Source of the DNA: Acidilobaceae archaeon
GTDB taxonomy: Archaea > Thermoproteota > Thermoprotei_A > Sulfolobales > Acidilobaceae
Direction: 5' to 3'
Assembly (NCBI GenBank): GCA_027013765.1
Contig: JALWGG010000084.1
Span: 1 to 14,811, forward strand
Length of the DNA stretch: 14,811 nt
A program made the translations under genes and the position numbers. This document shows positions 13,016 to 14,811 of this stretch, in pieces; within the stretch, counting starts at the first letter, position 1; each line of letters starts with the position of its first letter. The notes beneath the pieces were generated by a model. That model was not told the origin of the DNA and did no database searches. It saw only the letters and a list, made by a program, of their open reading frames with translations.

Positions 13016-14077
13016 ATGAGGATACTGGTAGTGCACCATGCAGTTGGCACGCACTCGGCCTTAGCCACTAGGCTGCGGTATTTCCAGTGGGCGTTAGAGA
13101 GGAGGGGTCACATTGTTGAGGAGTATGTGATCAATGCCAGGGGGTTTAGAAAGTTTCTAATGTATTTTCTCCTAAGGATCCCCGGCGACCTAGTTAGGTC
13201 TGTAAGGGATATTGATATAATTTTTACATCATCTCCAATTATATTAAGTGCCATATTGTCGTGGAAACTTTCTAAAGACATGGGAAAACCGCTTATAGTT
13301 GATGTCAGAGACCTCTGGGAAGAGTATGCACGGGGCCGTTATAAATTACTGGGAAAGTTAGGGGTTATAGGCAAGCTCCAGGAAACATTTCATAAGGCTC
13401 TGAATGACGCGTCTCTGGTGACAGTGCCGACAAAAGGCATGGCTAGGTACTATAGCGGTATAACTAGTACTAGGATAGAGGTCGTGCCCAACGGGACAGA
13501 CCCAGATATCATAAAACCTCTGTCAGCAAGCAAGGACTATGACTTAGTGTACCTAGGAGACTTCAACAATCCATACCAGAATGTAGAATACCTAATAAAA
13601 GCCGCCAGCCTGTCGGGGCATAGGATCCTCGTTATAGGAGGAGGCAGGCTATTGGAGGATATAAAAAGGTATGCGGCGGAGCATGGGGTTAAAGCTACAT
13701 TCATAGGTCCTGTGCCGTATGATAGGTTGGCTCAATACCTCTCAAAGGCTAAGGTAGGCGTTGTGGGTAGACCCTTCATCAATAATCCGCAATACCTATA
13801 CACGATCCCAGCAAAAGTCTATGACTACCTGGCTGCAGGCCTCCCCGTTGCAGGCTACGGGCCTAGTGGCTCTGAGCTGGAGGAGTTCATCAATGGCATG
13901 GGGGTAGGTGGCTATACAAGCTCCAGTGATCCGAGGGAACTAGCCCATATGCTGGAAAGACTAGTAGAGGACTTCGAGTCCTATAGAGCTAGGGCTAGGG
14001 AAGTGGCTATTATGTATGATAGGAGGAGGCATGCGAATCGGCTTGCAGAGTTGCTGGAGGGTATCACTTTTTCCTAG
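13016..14077 (+). CDS. Glycosyltransferase, GT-B fold, family 4-like
   Basis: 353 residues. N-terminal Rossmann domain: RILVVHHAVG (2-11), a glycine/serine-rich acceptor loop, IIFTSSPIILSAIL (68-81) and PLIVDVRDLWEEY (92-104). Linker: VTVPTKGMARYY and VPNGTDP (157-163). C-terminal GT1-type domain: LVYLGDF (177-183), HRILVIGGG (202-210), FIGPVPYDRLAQYLSKAKVGVV and the donor-binding PAKVYDYLAAGLPVAGYG (265-282). It transfers a sugar from a nucleotide donor, probably on the cytosolic face of the membrane, to a lipid carrier or growing glycan. GTG at 13013 directly precedes the ATG and is an alternative start. The first 500 bases have AT-rich patches and more AAA, TTT and TTA codons than the neighbours, a sign of transfer or faster change. 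The 3' end overlaps the convergent dehydrogenase gene by 14 bases. Confidence 0.93.
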   Translation: MRILVVHHAVGTHSALATRLRYFQWALERRGHIVEEYVINARGFRKFLMYFLLRIPGDLVRSVRDIDIIFTSSPIILSAILSWKLSKDMGKPLIVDVRDLWEEYARGRYKLLGKLGVIGKLQETFHKALNDASLVTVPTKGMARYYSGITSTRIEVVPNGTDPDIIKPLSASKDYDLVYLGDFNNPYQNVEYLIKAASLSGHRILVIGGGRLLEDIKRYAAEHGVKATFIGPVPYDRLAQYLSKAKVGVVGRPFINNPQYLYTIPAKVYDYLAAGLPVAGYGPSGSELEEFINGMGVGGYTSSSDPRELAHMLERLVEDFESYRARAREVAIMYDRRRHANRLAELLEGITFS

Positions 14078-14811
14078 AGAGCCCGACGGCTCTAACCCTT
14101 ATACCCATCTTCTCTAGGCTTACTGGGTCAGCGACCCTCCTATAATCGACTACAAGTGCGCCCGGCTTTAGCTTGCTCCAGTCTATGTTCTTGTAGTGGT
14201 GCCACTCTGTCATGATTACTACTGCATCTGAACTCCTTAACGCGCTATCTATGTCACGGTGGTATTCCACTATATCGCCTAGGAGCCTCCTGGCGTTATC
14301 TAGAGCCAGGGGATCGTGCAGCCTGACCCTTGCCCCGCGCCTTATAAGCTCTCTAGCCAGGTATATGCTCCTCGACTCCCTGACATCATCTGTACCAGCC
14401 TTGAATGCAGCGCCGAGTATAGTAATCACCCTACCCTCTATCCCTCCAAGCTCCTCCTCAAGTATGGCTATAATCCTTTCAAGCTGGATCCTGTTGGTCT
14501 CCTCCACCGCTCTGATGAGCGGCACAGGAATACTGTGCATATCTGCATAGTGGATTAACGCTCTTGTATCCTTTGGGAGGCACGAGCCCCCGTAGCCTGG
14601 ACCTGGCTTCAGGTAATCCACGCCTATCCTCGGGTCTAGGCCTGCCCCATAAAGCACGTTGAGGGCGTCGCATCTAGGCGTCTCCTCGCATATCCTGGCT
14701 ATGGTGTTTGCGAAGGACACCCTCATCGCTAGAAACACGTTGCTAGCATACTTGATCATCTCCGCCTCCTCAGCCTCGACAACCAGGATCGGGGGATCCA
14801 CCCCTACACGC
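14064..14811 (-). CDS. UDP-glucose/GDP-mannose dehydrogenase family protein, C-terminal part
   Basis: The frame is open through the window edge, giving 248 C-terminal residues; the NAD-binding N-terminal domain lies outside. Visible are the central helical domain (EAEEAEMIKYASNVFLAMRVSFAN), the PGPGYGGSCLPKD active-site segment whose cysteine (codon 14580-14582) forms the thiohemiacetal intermediate, and the C-terminal domain with ILGAAFKAGTDDVRESRS, RLHDP and VVIMTEWHHYKNIDW. The enzyme oxidises a nucleotide sugar twice to its uronic acid, for example UDP-glucose to UDP-glucuronate or UDP-ManNAc to its acid. GTG at 14801 is an internal codon, not a start: residues upstream (RVG) continue the family pattern. 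It lies in a sugar locus with the epimerase and glycosyltransferase. Confidence 0.95.
   Translation of the reverse strand, partial: RVGVDPPILVVEAEEAEMIKYASNVFLAMRVSFANTIARICEETPRCDALNVLYGAGLDPRIGVDYLKPGPGYGGSCLPKDTRALIHYADMHSIPVPLIRAVEETNRIQLERIIAILEEELGGIEGRVITILGAAFKAGTDDVRESRSIYLARELIRRGARVRLHDPLALDNARRLLGDIVEYHRDIDSALRSSDAVVIMTEWHHYKNIDWSKLKPGALVVDYRRVADPVSLEKMGIRVRAVGLSRKK

Noticed and set aside
12956..13019. Two GTGATGA words resembling box C of a C/D guide RNA (12956 region and 13013-13019)
   Set aside because: No CTGA box D or D' lies at suitable positions between or after them, and the second covers the start codon of the glycosyltransferase.
1..14811. CRISPR arrays, insertion sequences, prophage or att sites, including at the tRNA
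   Set aside because: No spaced direct repeats, transposase or integrase, and no repeated copy of the tRNA 3' end was found by reading.

Overview
The window looks like chromosomal DNA of a hyperthermophilic crenarchaeon, most likely from the Desulfurococcales or a close relative. The signs are an intronless tRNA-Gly with an encoded CCA, heavy use of AGG and ATA codons, frequent GTG and TTG starts, GGTGA-type ribosome binding sites, archaeal TATA boxes about 26-30 bases ahead of near-leaderless starts, archaeal-type riboflavin synthase (RibC), the wyosine enzyme Taw3, a TrmB regulator and an archaeal Lhr helicase. I see no insertion sequence, prophage, CRISPR array or rRNA. The genus is inferred from style only.

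Left end (1-1344): the 3' end of an unidentified gene is followed by about 340 bases without a conventional gene. That stretch holds two strong inverted repeats and a possible small membrane protein whose two halves lie in different frames at a TTTTAG site. Then come tRNA-Gly(CCC) on the minus strand and a ribbon-helix-helix/coiled-coil protein on the plus strand.

Minus-strand cluster (4738 down to 1350): a 50-codon small ORF, a SpoIIM/DUF95 membrane protein, a degenerate eIF2B-fold protein, a single-pass secreted-domain protein, ribB and ribC. All but one of the junctions overlap, so this is probably one transcription unit. It ends in two riboflavin enzymes: dihydroxybutanone phosphate synthase and archaeal riboflavin synthase. 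The membrane proteins and the eIF2B-like protein have no known link to riboflavin and are the most interesting part.

Middle (4819-9364): a helical conserved hypothetical protein starts divergently from the cluster above. A winged-helix/CBS-pair regulator follows, behind an AT-rich leader with an 8-bp inverted repeat. Convergent to it is a large Lhr-family helicase. The helicase and an FTR1-type iron permease start back to back around a symmetrical TATA element.

Right part (9386-14811): FTR1 permease; taw3 with a TrmB-like regulator in one operon; a RidA deaminase facing them; then a nucleotide-sugar/glycosyl locus made of an NAD-dependent sugar epimerase, a GT-B glycosyltransferase with AT-richer stretches, and the C-terminal part of a UDP-glucose/GDP-mannose dehydrogenase cut by the window edge. 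These last three probably make and transfer sugars for surface glycans. Gene packing is very tight: four convergent pairs have stops that overlap or lie within 5 bases of each other.
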